Assembly: GCF_014773385.1 (NCBI RefSeq)
Contig: NZ_JACXAI010000001.1
Coordinates: 245,802-309,801, forward strand
DNA from: Metabacillus arenae
GTDB taxonomy: Bacteria > Bacillota > Bacilli > Bacillales > Bacillaceae
Direction of reading: 5' to 3'
DNA length: 64,000 bases
The position numbers and the translations under genes are program-made. Below the pieces are notes generated by a model. The model was given only the letters and a program-made list of their open reading frames with translations, searched no databases and had not been told where the DNA came from. Position 1 is the first letter of the stretch. Every line of letters starts with the position of its first letter. Shown piece by piece: positions 44,967 to 52,956 of this stretch.

Positions 44967-46136
44967 TTATTTTAATACATGCTTGTAAACAGCAATAACC
45001 GTATGTACGAGATCCTTCCATTGAAAATCGTTCATGACTGTCTCATACCCCTTTTGACCAACCTGCTTTGCAAGATCTGTATGTTTGATGACGAATTGAA
45101 TAGTATCATCTAATCGCTGACTTCCAACATAGGAAAAAATAAAACCATTCTGTTGATCCTTAATCCATTCAGTCCATGCGCCTTTATCTGACACAATTAA
45201 AGGCGTTTTCATCATTAAGCTTTCTAAAGCAACAATTCCAAATGGTTCGTAATAACTTGGATAAACGGACGCAATTGCATTCTGTAATAGTATATTTCGC
45301 TCTAGCTCATCGATAAAACCAGTAAATATGACTCGTTTTTGAATATGATATTTTTCGATTATTGTTTTATAATTCTCTATCCATGGCCCCTTTCCTGCTA
45401 TAATTAGATATAAATCGGGCCATTTTTTATGTATTTTGGCGAATGCTTCAATTAAATAGTGAATTCCTTTTTCTTCAACAAAACGGCCCATTGTAAAAAG
45501 ATAGGGATTTTGGAAATGATATTTCTTTAATATATGCTTTGCAGAAGACGGGATTTCAAAATTTTTTGGGTCTATTCCATTATGGATGATCGAGAGTTTG
45601 GATGGCTCTAAAGAAAATTGGTTTAATACCTCTTCTTTCATCTGATTACTGCAAACAATAATGGAAGAGGAGCTAGTAATTAGTTCACTTTCTAAATGAT
45701 GAATGGCTTTTTCTATAGCAGAAGTAATTTTCCCTTTTCTTCCTTTTTCGGTAGCATGGATTGTTGAAACTAAAGGAATATTCATAATCTTACTCAAATA
45801 GATTCCTGCATTTGCTGTTAGCCAATCGTGAGAATGGATAATGTCAAATTCTTCATTAAGAGAGACAGCTTCTTGAATAAATGCAAAGTTTACATTTAAT
45901 GACCATTCAATACGATCTTTAAAGAATTCTTTAGGGGGTATTGTTCTAATGATCCGACAATCATGCTTGTATTCAGTTTCTCTTTTGTTCTCTTTATGGA
46001 GCGTTAATACGGTTACTCGATGACCTTCTTGGCTTAAAAATCTAGACAGATCGGATACATGTCTCCCAAGTCCTCCTTCAATAAAGGGTGGGAATTCGGT
46101 TGATAAAAGTAAGATGCGCAATCGACTATCATGCAT
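44967..46136 (-). CDS. Glycosyltransferase family 4 (glycogen-synthase-like N-terminus)
   Basis: This 389-residue GT-B enzyme opens RILLLSTEFPPFIEGGLGRH, the KxGGL-type start seen in glycogen and sucrose synthase-like GT4 enzymes, then DIIHSHDWLTANAGIYL. The donor domain has LFTMGRFVEEKGIHYLIEAF and VYPSYYEPFGIVALESLMM. AAGGATG lies seven bases before the ATG. It is 18 bases from the nucleotidyltransferase gene downstream and 124 from the DUF4912 gene upstream. Product unknown; a surface or storage glycan is the general expectation. Confidence 0.86.
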   Translation of the reverse strand: MHDSRLRILLLSTEFPPFIEGGLGRHVSDLSRFLSQEGHRVTVLTLHKENKRETEYKHDCRIIRTIPPKEFFKDRIEWSLNVNFAFIQEAVSLNEEFDIIHSHDWLTANAGIYLSKIMNIPLVSTIHATEKGRKGKITSAIEKAIHHLESELITSSSSIIVCSNQMKEEVLNQFSLEPSKLSIIHNGIDPKNFEIPSSAKHILKKYHFQNPYLFTMGRFVEEKGIHYLIEAFAKIHKKWPDLYLIIAGKGPWIENYKTIIEKYHIQKRVIFTGFIDELERNILLQNAIASVYPSYYEPFGIVALESLMMKTPLIVSDKGAWTEWIKDQQNGFIFSYVGSQRLDDTIQFVIKHTDLAKQVGQKGYETVMNDFQWKDLVHTVIAVYKHVLK

Positions 46137-46260
46137 TAGCTTTCATCCTTTTGAATTAATGGCTGTGGAATTAGGCTTAATATCTGTTTTGAATATCATT
46201 AACTCCTCTATGTTATTGGAGTTGTTTTTATAAAGCTATATACTTTTTAATGTTTGTAAA

Positions 46261-46686
46261 TTAATTCTCGTATGTAGTATATGCTGAAAAATTGCTTTCT
46301 TGGTGATTTGAAGTTAACAGGTCCGACCATGAAAGGCTGTCATCCACTTGATTTACAGGGAGGATTATTTCGTTTGAACGAGAAATGGTTATAGAGTGGT
46401 TTAATGAATTATACAGTAGTAATTCTCCATAATAGGTGAACTTTCCTTGAAGGTTGGTAACAGATAAGGAGTTTTGTCCGGATGGGATGTATAAATCTTG
46501 AAATTTTTGTTCATTGTTTGTTTTTTGAAATAAACGGAAAATCATCAAAAGGTCGCTTTCTTTTAGCAAAAATTCCACAGCAGAAGAAGTCGCTAGAGAG
46601 ACATTCCAATAACTATATATGGTTTTTTCATTTTTAGGCAAGATTCTGAGCCAATCTTCCCCAAAATCTGGATTGCCAGTATACAT
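46261..46686 (-). CDS. DUF4912 family protein
   Basis: This 141-residue protein has no signal peptide or membrane segment. TIYSYWNVSLATSSAVEFLL matches the Y-x-Y-W core of DUF4912, and the following beta-rich region (GKFTYYGELLLY, then SRSNEIILPV) fits the immunoglobulin-like or CBM-like fold proposed for it. GGGAG lies before the ATG. DUF4912 genes are frequently next to GT4 and glycogen-synthase-like genes, as here. It could bind a glycan or scaffold the neighbouring enzymes; neither is shown by sequence. Confidence 0.72.
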   Translation of the reverse strand: MYTGNPDFGEDWLRILPKNEKTIYSYWNVSLATSSAVEFLLKESDLLMIFRLFQKTNNEQKFQDLYIPSGQNSLSVTNLQGKFTYYGELLLYNSLNHSITISRSNEIILPVNQVDDSLSWSDLLTSNHQESNFSAYTTYEN

Positions 46687-47015
46687 AGCCTTTATTCTCC
46701 CTTCTATTTCCTACCTTTAATGTACTTAATGATTTCGCACAAAGCAATCTTTTCTATGAAAAAACAAAAACACAAGTTACTATTCCTTCTGTGACGAGAA
46801 GTATAACCAGCAAACAGACGTTATGTAACCTTCACTGACAGATTCGCTTTATGCTATTGAGGCAAATCCCGAGAGATAACAGTTTTTACACGATTTTTCA
46901 TTAATCTGTCTACACTTTTTGGAACTAAAACAAAGGAAAATGTTAAAAGTTCTACGAAATTTGTCGAATATATGATATAAATAATAAGGGAACTTAAGAA
47001 TAGAAGGTGGTTAAA
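46687..47015. other. Divergent intergenic region between the DUF4912 gene and yqzD
   Basis: About 330 bases that must hold two divergent promoters. TATGATAT-like AT-rich sequence near 46972 could be the yqzD -10 region, but no convincing -35 was found. No repeat or ORF recognised. Confidence 0.4.
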
Positions 47016-47366
47016 ATGGAATTTGTTATAGCGGCTTTATTCCTCATCAGTATTGTCCTAATTGGATTATCTTTTTTCCAAAGAGATTCCTTTAAAGAAC
47101 TTGAACAGGACGTTGACACCCTGCAGCTTTCAGCCATGCAGGAAATTTATAAATTAAAAAAGAAAGTTCGCGTACTTGAAGAAGAACTGCTTCCTAGTGA
47201 GGTTGTTATTTCAAATACCAAAAGCAATATTGATCAGCATACAGTTCGCCAAATCCTTTCAAAATACGAAAATGGGATGTCAGTTGATGCAATTGCAAAA
47301 GCAGAACATGTAACAAAAGAGGAAGTTAACATGATCATCAAGCAGAATGAGAGGGTCTTAACATGA
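47016..47366 (+). CDS. yqzD: YqzD-like membrane-anchored helical protein
   Basis: The 116-residue protein has one N-terminal helix (EFVIAALFLISIVLIGLSFF) and then a coiled-coil region (residues about 28-65, FKELEQDVDTLQ and IYKLKKKVRVLEEEL). Its C-terminal part HTVRQILSKYENGMSVDAIA followed by EHVTKEEVNMII looks like a helix-turn-helix of the resolvase type. ATG at 47016 has AAGGTGG five bases upstream. It overlaps yqzC by 4 bases. The symbol follows B. subtilis, where yqzD and yqzC lie next to the pst genes. Confidence 0.72.
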   Translation: MEFVIAALFLISIVLIGLSFFQRDSFKELEQDVDTLQLSAMQEIYKLKKKVRVLEEELLPSEVVISNTKSNIDQHTVRQILSKYENGMSVDAIAKAEHVTKEEVNMIIKQNERVLT

Positions 47367-47863
47367 GTAAGACCGGTTTTCGAGCCTTTGCAGCAGGTAT
47401 GATATTATCAACATCTGTTTTAGCAGCCACTTATTTTCTATTTGAAAAAGAAAAAAAGGCTGAAGATGTTGACGTAAAAAGAGAAGTAGGTGAAACTGAC
47501 ATTTCTAGTTACTTAAATAAAAATGATCAAATTGCAGTTGCAAAAAAAGAATACGATGAATTAGTTGGTTACAAGGAAACGGCCATCAAGCTTAAGGCTG
47601 AACAAGAAAAACAACCTTCTGATGGAAGCAACCAAGAAAAAGAAGAAAAGCCTCCAAGTGCAAAATACAAACTGACAATCAGCGATGGAATGAGTACAGG
47701 TGATGTCTCTAACATCCTTGAGCAAGAAGGAATTATTAATTCGGCATCTGATTTAAATGCCTATCTGATAGAAGCAAATTACCATACTAAAATTCGATCT
47801 GGTTCTTACGAGCTATCAAGAGGCATGAGCTTTAGAGAAATTGCTAATGTATTAACAAAATAA
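47363..47863 (+). CDS. yqzC: YqzC-like protein with MltG/YceG N-terminal-type domain
   Basis: This 166-residue protein has an N-terminal membrane anchor (residues 8-26), a long charged linker (about 30-105) and a C-terminal domain DGMSTGDVSNILEQEGIINS followed by IRSGSYELSRGMSFREIANV. That domain matches the LysM-like segment at the front of endolytic transglycosylase MltG (YceG), without its catalytic domain. It may bind peptidoglycan. It is coupled to yqzD. ATG at 47363 sits in the overlapping end of yqzD. Confidence 0.78.
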   Translation: MSKTGFRAFAAGMILSTSVLAATYFLFEKEKKAEDVDVKREVGETDISSYLNKNDQIAVAKKEYDELVGYKETAIKLKAEQEKQPSDGSNQEKEEKPPSAKYKLTISDGMSTGDVSNILEQEGIINSASDLNAYLIEANYHTKIRSGSYELSRGMSFREIANVLTK

Positions 47864-47966
47864 GAAACGGAAAGCTCACGGCCCCTTGAACAGCCCCCTC
47901 AGGCTGGACAACAATAAAAAACTTTAATAAGTTAATACTCTGACCAACTGGAATTTACTAAAACTA

Positions 47967-48001
47967 TAAAAAATCGAAGGCCGCTAAGCCTTCGATTTTT
48001 T
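47967..48001. terminator. Bidirectional terminator between yqzC and phoU
   Basis: AATCGAAGGC and GCCTTCGATT form a 10-base-pair stem with a 6-base loop, A run before and T run after. It serves convergent yqzC and phoU. The stretch just after yqzC (about 47870-47920) has CCCCTTGAACAGCC, a fragment of the dispersed repeat family. Confidence 0.92.
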
Positions 48002-48656
48002 ATGTATTTAAATCATAGTGTCTCCCTTTTACTAGGTAAAAAACACTTTCCGAAATATTTGTTGCATGATCAGCTGTTCTTTCTATAAAACGACATATAA
48101 ACATTAACTGTGAAATCTGTTGAAGGGACCCTTTATGATCAGGCATCAGATTCAATAGATCTTTTATTGTTTCACCGTATAATTCGTCTACTTGATCATC
48201 AATATCTGCAACTCTTTTAGCTAGAACCACATCTTCCTCATTATATGCTTTAATCGAAGAGGAAAGCATTTCTGTTGCGATTGCATGCATTTTTTTGATA
48301 TGGTTAATTGGTTTTACAAGCGGTTCCTTACCGATTCGAATCGTTGATTTTGAAATATTTACAGCAAAATCAGCCATACGTTCAATATCAGATGCTATTT
48401 TAATCGCAACTATAATTCTTCTTAAATCTGTAGCAACAGGTTGTTGTTTAGCAATTAATAAAATAGCAAAATCATTAATTTCTTCTTCAAGGCTGTCTAC
48501 ATTTGTATCTTCCTCAATTACTTGTAAAGCTAAATCTATATTTTGATTTTCCAAAGCATCTATTGCTTTTCCAAGAGCTATTTCAGTAAGACTTCCTAGT
48601 TCTATTAATTTTTGTCTTAATGTATTTAAATCAAATTCAAATTTTTCCCGTACCAT
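48000..48656 (-). CDS. phoU: Phosphate signalling regulator PhoU
   Basis: This 218-residue protein has two three-helix PhoU repeats, each with the metal-binding E-x3-D pattern: ASDIERMADFAVNISKSTI in the first and FIERTADHATNISESVFYL in the second. PhoU tunes Pst transport and phosphate signalling. It lies downstream of pstB on the same strand, with a 385-base gap and a pstB terminator in between, so it may have its own promoter. B. subtilis lacks phoU at this locus. A GGAGGAG site precedes the ATG. Confidence 0.92.
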   Translation of the reverse strand: MVREKFEFDLNTLRQKLIELGSLTEIALGKAIDALENQNIDLALQVIEEDTNVDSLEEEINDFAILLIAKQQPVATDLRRIIVAIKIASDIERMADFAVNISKSTIRIGKEPLVKPINHIKKMHAIATEMLSSSIKAYNEEDVVLAKRVADIDDQVDELYGETIKDLLNLMPDHKGSLQQISQLMFICRFIERTADHATNISESVFYLVKGRHYDLNT

Positions 48657-48990
48657 AATAACTCCTCCTTTGTTAGTAAAAAACTGTTCGAAATAATGCT
48701 CAAGAAATGTGTCTTGAACAGTCTGTGTAAGTTAAAGATAAACTCTGAAAGAAAGCGCAAACAAAACTTGTCCAACCTAAAACAAGCTTAAGGGAAGTCT
48801 CCCAAAAAAGCTGTCTTTACTTTTATGGGATAACTGGGCTAGTTTGCACGAAGATGCAACTATAAACTGTCCGGAAACGACGATGTGTACGCCCCTGGTC
48901 CAGCACATCAGCAACTTCCGTCCGTCTTAGGTGGATACGTTAATTCCTTAAATTCAATCATTCTTTTAGCGGTTCTTAACTATATGGAAT
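48657..48990. other. Intergenic region between phoU and pstB with repeat-like sequence
   Basis: About 385 bases with no ORF. GGTCCAGCACATCAGC and nearby blocks look like degraded parts of the dispersed repeat family. At 48972-48987 is GTTCTTAACTATATGG, a 16-base exact match to 23900-23915. It may also contain a phoU promoter, not identified. Confidence 0.4.
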
Positions 48991-49027
48991 ATCAAAAGCC
49001 GTGCGAGCCCAGATAGGCGCACGACTT
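48991..49027 (-). terminator. Intrinsic terminator after pstB
   Basis: On the minus strand AGTCGTGCG and CGCACGGCT form a GC-rich stem (one G-U pair) around a 12-base loop, followed by TTTGATATT. It starts 15 bases after the pstB stop. Confidence 0.75.
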
Positions 49028-49041
49028 CATCCATCTAAAGT

Positions 49042-49851
49042 TTACCCGAAACGGCCTGTAATATAGTCTTCTGTTCGTTTGTCAGAAGGATTTGAAAAGA
49101 GCTTATTTGTTTTGTCATATTCAACAACCTCTCCATTAAGGAAGAAAGCTGTACGGTCAGAAATACGAGCAGCTTGCTGCATGTTATGTGTAACAATGAT
49201 GATACTGTAGTTCATTTTTAATTCTTGAACAAGCTCTTCTACTTTAATTGTAGATATCGGGTCAAGTGCAGATGTAGGTTCATCCATAAGGATTACATCA
49301 GGTTCGATAGCTAAGCAACGCGCTATACAAAGGCGCTGCTGCTGGCCGCCTGATAACCCATATGCATTTTCTTTCAGGCGATCTTTTACTTCATCCCAAA
49401 TCGCTGCACCTTTAAGACTTGTTTCAACAATCTCGTCTAGAATTTTTTTATCTTTTATTCCATGAATTCTAGGACCGTAAGCAACATTATCATAGATAGA
49501 TTTAGGAAAAGGATTTGGCTTTTGAAAAACCATTCCAACTTGAGTACGGAGTTCTTCTACACCATAAGACTTCTCAAAAATATTTTTACCGCGGTATAGA
49601 ATTTTACCCGATGTTTTAACAATAGGAATCAATTCTACCATACGATTTAATGTTTTAATGTATGTGGATTTCCCGCATCCTGATGGACCGATTATCGCAG
49701 TCACTTCATTTTCATATATATCTAAATCAATATTTTTTAGAGCCTGATCCTTTCCGTACCAGAGGTTTAGATTGTCTGTCTTATATACAACACTTTTCTT
49801 TTTATCTGTTGCATCCTGATTTTGCTCTCTCTCCATTATTTTCACTTCCAT
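49042..49851 (-). CDS. pstB: Phosphate ABC transporter ATP-binding protein PstB
   Basis: This 269-residue ATPase has Walker [19 protein letters not shown], signature [16 protein letters not shown], Walker [15 protein letters not shown] and the switch His in [12 protein letters not shown]. It powers high-affinity phosphate import through PstC and PstA. ATG at 49851 has GGAGG 8 bases upstream; six more codons are open upstream without better support. Only one pstB is present here, whereas B. subtilis has two in tandem. Confidence 0.96.
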   Translation of the reverse strand: MEVKIMEREQNQDATDKKKSVVYKTDNLNLWYGKDQALKNIDLDIYENEVTAIIGPSGCGKSTYIKTLNRMVELIPIVKTSGKILYRGKNIFEKSYGVEELRTQVGMVFQKPNPFPKSIYDNVAYGPRIHGIKDKKILDEIVETSLKGAAIWDEVKDRLKENAYGLSGGQQQRLCIARCLAIEPDVILMDEPTSALDPISTIKVEELVQELKMNYSIIIVTHNMQQAARISDRTAFFLNGEVVEYDKTNKLFSNPSDKRTEDYITGRFG

Positions 49852-49883
49852 TTTGAAAGCCTCCTTCATCCTATTAAAGACTT

Positions 49884-50765
49884 TTAATAACGATTTGAAT
49901 ACTTATTTCGAATCGCTACAGCTACTGAGTTCATAACGATTAAGAATATAAAAAGCACGATGATACCAGCTGCAGCAACATCCTGGAATTCGGCCTGAGG
50001 TCTTGAAGCCCAGTTATATATTTGGATCGGCATTACGGTAAATGTACTCATTACACTTTCAGGGAGAAAATTAACAAAAGCAAATGCTCCGACTACAAGT
50101 AATGGTGCAGTTTCTCCTATTGCACGTGAGAAGGCTAATATACTCCCCGTTAAAATTCCAGGAATAGCAGCAGGCAGGACAATTCGATATATAGTCTGCC
50201 ATTTTGATGCACCCATTCCATAAGATGCTTCTCTCAAATGCCCTGGCACTGATCTGATCGCTTCTTGGGAAGCTACAACGATGACAGGTAAAATAAGAAG
50301 CGCCATCGTTAAACCACCTGCCAAAATACTACGTTCAAATCCAAAAAAACGAACAAACACTGTTAAACCAAGCAATCCAAAAACGATTGACGGAACGCCG
50401 GCTAAATTTGAAATGTTAGTTTGAATAATAGCATTAATTTTATTCTTTTTCGCGTATTCTTCCAGATAAATAGCCGTTCCCACACCAAGAATCAATGAGA
50501 CAGGGATGGTTACTCCCATTAACCAAATTGATCCCACTAGTGCCGCTTTAATTCCTGATCGTTCCGCTAGACGAGAGGGAAAGTTCTGGAAAAATTCTGG
50601 TGTTAAATAGCCAATTCCTTGAGTGAATATCCGATATATTAAGATTGCAAGTACAATAAGCGAGATTGAAGTAGCAATCAAAAACAAAATTTTAAAGAAT
50701 TTGTTTTTTAATAAACGTCCGCCCATTTTTCTCGCTACTATTTGCGGATCTACCAATTGCCTCAT
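49884..50765 (-). CDS. pstA: Phosphate ABC transporter permease PstA
   Basis: This 293-residue permease has six membrane helices and the EAA loop [20 protein letters not shown], which docks to PstB. ATG at 50765 has GGAGG nine bases upstream and is separated by one base from the pstC stop; an upstream frame extension into pstC is not used. A conserved [12 protein letters not shown] lies in the C-terminal half. Confidence 0.95.
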   Translation of the reverse strand: MRQLVDPQIVARKMGGRLLKNKFFKILFLIATSISLIVLAILIYRIFTQGIGYLTPEFFQNFPSRLAERSGIKAALVGSIWLMGVTIPVSLILGVGTAIYLEEYAKKNKINAIIQTNISNLAGVPSIVFGLLGLTVFVRFFGFERSILAGGLTMALLILPVIVVASQEAIRSVPGHLREASYGMGASKWQTIYRIVLPAAIPGILTGSILAFSRAIGETAPLLVVGAFAFVNFLPESVMSTFTVMPIQIYNWASRPQAEFQDVAAAGIIVLFIFLIVMNSVAVAIRNKYSNRY

Positions 50766-50766
50766 C

Positions 50767-51708
50767 TTAGTATTCCTCCCTGAAGCGACGTGATATAAAT
50801 TGTGCAAAAATATTCATTATAAATGTGAATAGGAACAATGTCATCCCAACAGCATAAATACTGTAATAAATAGTCGTTCCATATCCAGCATCACCTGAAC
50901 TTACTTGCACAATATAAGCAGTCATCGTCTGAATAGATTCCGTTGGATCGAATGTTAACTTTGGTGTAGCTCCACCAGCTAACGTTACAATCATCGTTTC
51001 CCCAATCGCTCGAGAAAGAGCAAGTACAAAAGATGCAACAACCCCAGACACCGCTGCAGGCAGAACAACTTTCATTGCCACCTCAAATTTAGTAGCCCCC
51101 ATTGCAAGAGCTCCTTCACGCATGGAGTTAGGCACAGAACTCATCGCATCTTCGGAAAGAGAGGCAATCATCGGAATAATCATGATACCAACCACAATCC
51201 CTGGACTTAATGCATTAAAGAAACCTAATTCAGGCACGATTTGTTGCAGTAAAGGAGTAACAAATGATAAAGCAAAAAATCCGTAAACAATAGTCGGTAT
51301 TCCAGCTAAAACCTCTAATATCGGTTTAATAATTCTTCTTGTTCGATCAGATGCATATTCACTCAAAAATATGGCAGCTGCCAGCCCAATAGGCACTGCA
51401 ACAATTGCAGCAATTACTGTTATTAGCAATGTTCCAGAAATCAGGGCAATAATACCATAAGATGGATCATTTCCAAAGAAGGGATACCATTCTTTTTGTG
51501 TTACAAAATCAATAAACGGTATTCTTGTAAAGAACGTGAAAGTTTCAAAAATCAAAGTTAGAACGATTCCCACCGTAGTTAATATCGAAACTATTGCAGT
51601 TAAAAACAAAAAGATCGGTATTACTTTTTCTATTACATTCAGCGCACTTTTTTTATTTTTTCTCTCTTTTATCAGACCGCTGATAGATTGTCCGTTTGAC
51701 AAAGCCAT
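50767..51708 (-). CDS. pstC: Phosphate ABC transporter permease PstC
   Basis: This 313-residue permease has six membrane helices, the EAA loop EGALAMGATKFEVAMKVVLP, and SRAIGETMIVTLAGG near the end. The N-terminal cytoplasmic part is basic (KERKNKKSALN). It forms the membrane channel with PstA. It is 77 bases downstream of pstS and almost contiguous with pstA. Confidence 0.95.
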   Translation of the reverse strand: MALSNGQSISGLIKERKNKKSALNVIEKVIPIFLFLTAIVSILTTVGIVLTLIFETFTFFTRIPFIDFVTQKEWYPFFGNDPSYGIIALISGTLLITVIAAIVAVPIGLAAAIFLSEYASDRTRRIIKPILEVLAGIPTIVYGFFALSFVTPLLQQIVPELGFFNALSPGIVVGIMIIPMIASLSEDAMSSVPNSMREGALAMGATKFEVAMKVVLPAAVSGVVASFVLALSRAIGETMIVTLAGGATPKLTFDPTESIQTMTAYIVQVSSGDAGYGTTIYYSIYAVGMTLFLFTFIMNIFAQFISRRFREEY

Positions 51709-51785
51709 ATGGAAAACCCCTTTCCCAATAACATAGGAAGATGAGAAGCACTTGGCTGCTTCTCATCTTATTTGATTTTATTTGC

Positions 51786-52766
51786 TTATTTTAAGCCTTC
51801 AAGTTCTTTTAGCTGCTCATCATAATCTTCTTGCGGCAAGCTAACATATCCAACTGCTTCAGCCATTTCTCCAGCATTTTCTAAATAGAAATTCACATAT
51901 TCGTATACTTGCTCTTTGTCTTTAAGAGAAGCGTTATTTACATAGATGTATAATGGACGAGATAGTGGATTGTAATCACCAGATTCAACTGTTTCGTTTG
52001 TTGGCTCTACTGCTTTACCCTCTTCGTTTACGATTGGAACAACTTTTAAGTTATCTTTGTTTTCTAAATAATATGCATAACCGAAGTAAGCAATTCCATT
52101 TGGATTAGAAGTTACGCCTTTTACCAATACGTTGTCATCTTCAGAAAGAGTAGCAGCTTTTACAATTTGCTCATCTTCAAGAATCACTTCATTGAAGTAA
52201 TCATAAGTACCTGAGTCAGTTCCGGGAGAGAAGAAAGCTATTTCTTCATCTGGCCATTCTGGATTAATATCAGACCATTTTTTTGTCTTTCCGTCATCAA
52301 TCCATAATTTTTTTAGATCCTCAACAGATAATTTATCAACAAAATCGTTTTCTTTGTTAACAACTACAGAAAGACCGTCTTTAGCAACCTCAAATTCAGT
52401 ATATTCAATTCCAGCCTCTTCAGCTTTAGCTTTCTCTTCATCTTTAATTGGACGAGATGCTTGAGAAATATCAGTTTCACCAGCCGTGAAGCGCTCAAAC
52501 CCACCGCCAGTACCAGAAACACCGATTGGTGCTTTAACATCAGCATATTCCATATTGAATTCTTCAGAGATTGCTTCACCGATTGGTTGAACAGTTGAAG
52601 AACCGTCAATTGCAACTTCACCTTCTAAAGCAGCTGCTTCTTCAGAACCGCCATTTTCTTCTGTTTGGCCACCTTCTGCTCCGCCCCCGCCGTTACCGCA
52701 CGCAGCTGTAAAAGCTAGTAAAGAAGATATCATAATTGACATCGCTAAAAATTTGAAGCTCTTCAT
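51786..52766 (-). CDS. pstS: Phosphate-binding lipoprotein PstS
   Basis: This 326-residue protein has a lipoprotein signal peptide ending FTAAC (Cys at about residue 23; Thr rather than Leu at -3, similar to other Bacillus PstS) and a Gly/Glu-rich linker (GNGGGGAEGGQTEENGGSEE). The binding domain has VAIDGSSTVQPIGEAI, GTGGGFERFTAGETDISQAS and FFSPGTDSGTYDYFNEV, all phosphate contacts of the family. It is the first gene of the pst operon, below a strong PhoP box. Outer face of the membrane. Confidence 0.96.
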   Translation of the reverse strand: MKSFKFLAMSIMISSLLAFTAACGNGGGGAEGGQTEENGGSEEAAALEGEVAIDGSSTVQPIGEAISEEFNMEYADVKAPIGVSGTGGGFERFTAGETDISQASRPIKDEEKAKAEEAGIEYTEFEVAKDGLSVVVNKENDFVDKLSVEDLKKLWIDDGKTKKWSDINPEWPDEEIAFFSPGTDSGTYDYFNEVILEDEQIVKAATLSEDDNVLVKGVTSNPNGIAYFGYAYYLENKDNLKVVPIVNEEGKAVEPTNETVESGDYNPLSRPLYIYVNNASLKDKEQVYEYVNFYLENAGEMAEAVGYVSLPQEDYDEQLKELEGLK

Positions 52767-52831
52767 TTCTAAAATTCCCCCTACTATTTAAGTGGTGTTT
52801 TTGTCCTACGAGTAATACAATAACGCCTAAG

Positions 52832-52870
52832 TGTTAATTCTGTTTTAAAGAAATGTAAAGGTTTTGTAAA
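52832..52870 (-). promoter_or_regulatory. PhoP box of the pst operon
   Basis: On the minus strand four direct repeats TTTACA, TTTACA, TTAAAA and TTAACA start at exact 11-base intervals (52865-52870, 52854-52859, 52843-52848, 52832-52837), each separated by 5 bases. This is the known PhoP-P binding arrangement of Bacillus. The last repeat is where a -35 box would lie, followed by TATTGTATTAC-like -10 sequence. Predicts induction under phosphate starvation. Confidence 0.88.
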
Positions 52871-52904
52871 TCCATGAAGAACCGTGTCAAAATTTGTATC
52901 TTCA

Positions 52905-52931
52905 TAAAAAAAGCACTCTTTATGAGTGCCT
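52905..52931 (-). terminator. Intrinsic terminator after pbpA
   Basis: On the minus strand GCACTC and GAGTGC form a stem with a 5-base loop, followed by a seven-base T run. It insulates the pst promoter from pbpA. Confidence 0.85.
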
Positions 52932-52956
52932 TTATTCTCTGTAAAATCAAGTGTTT

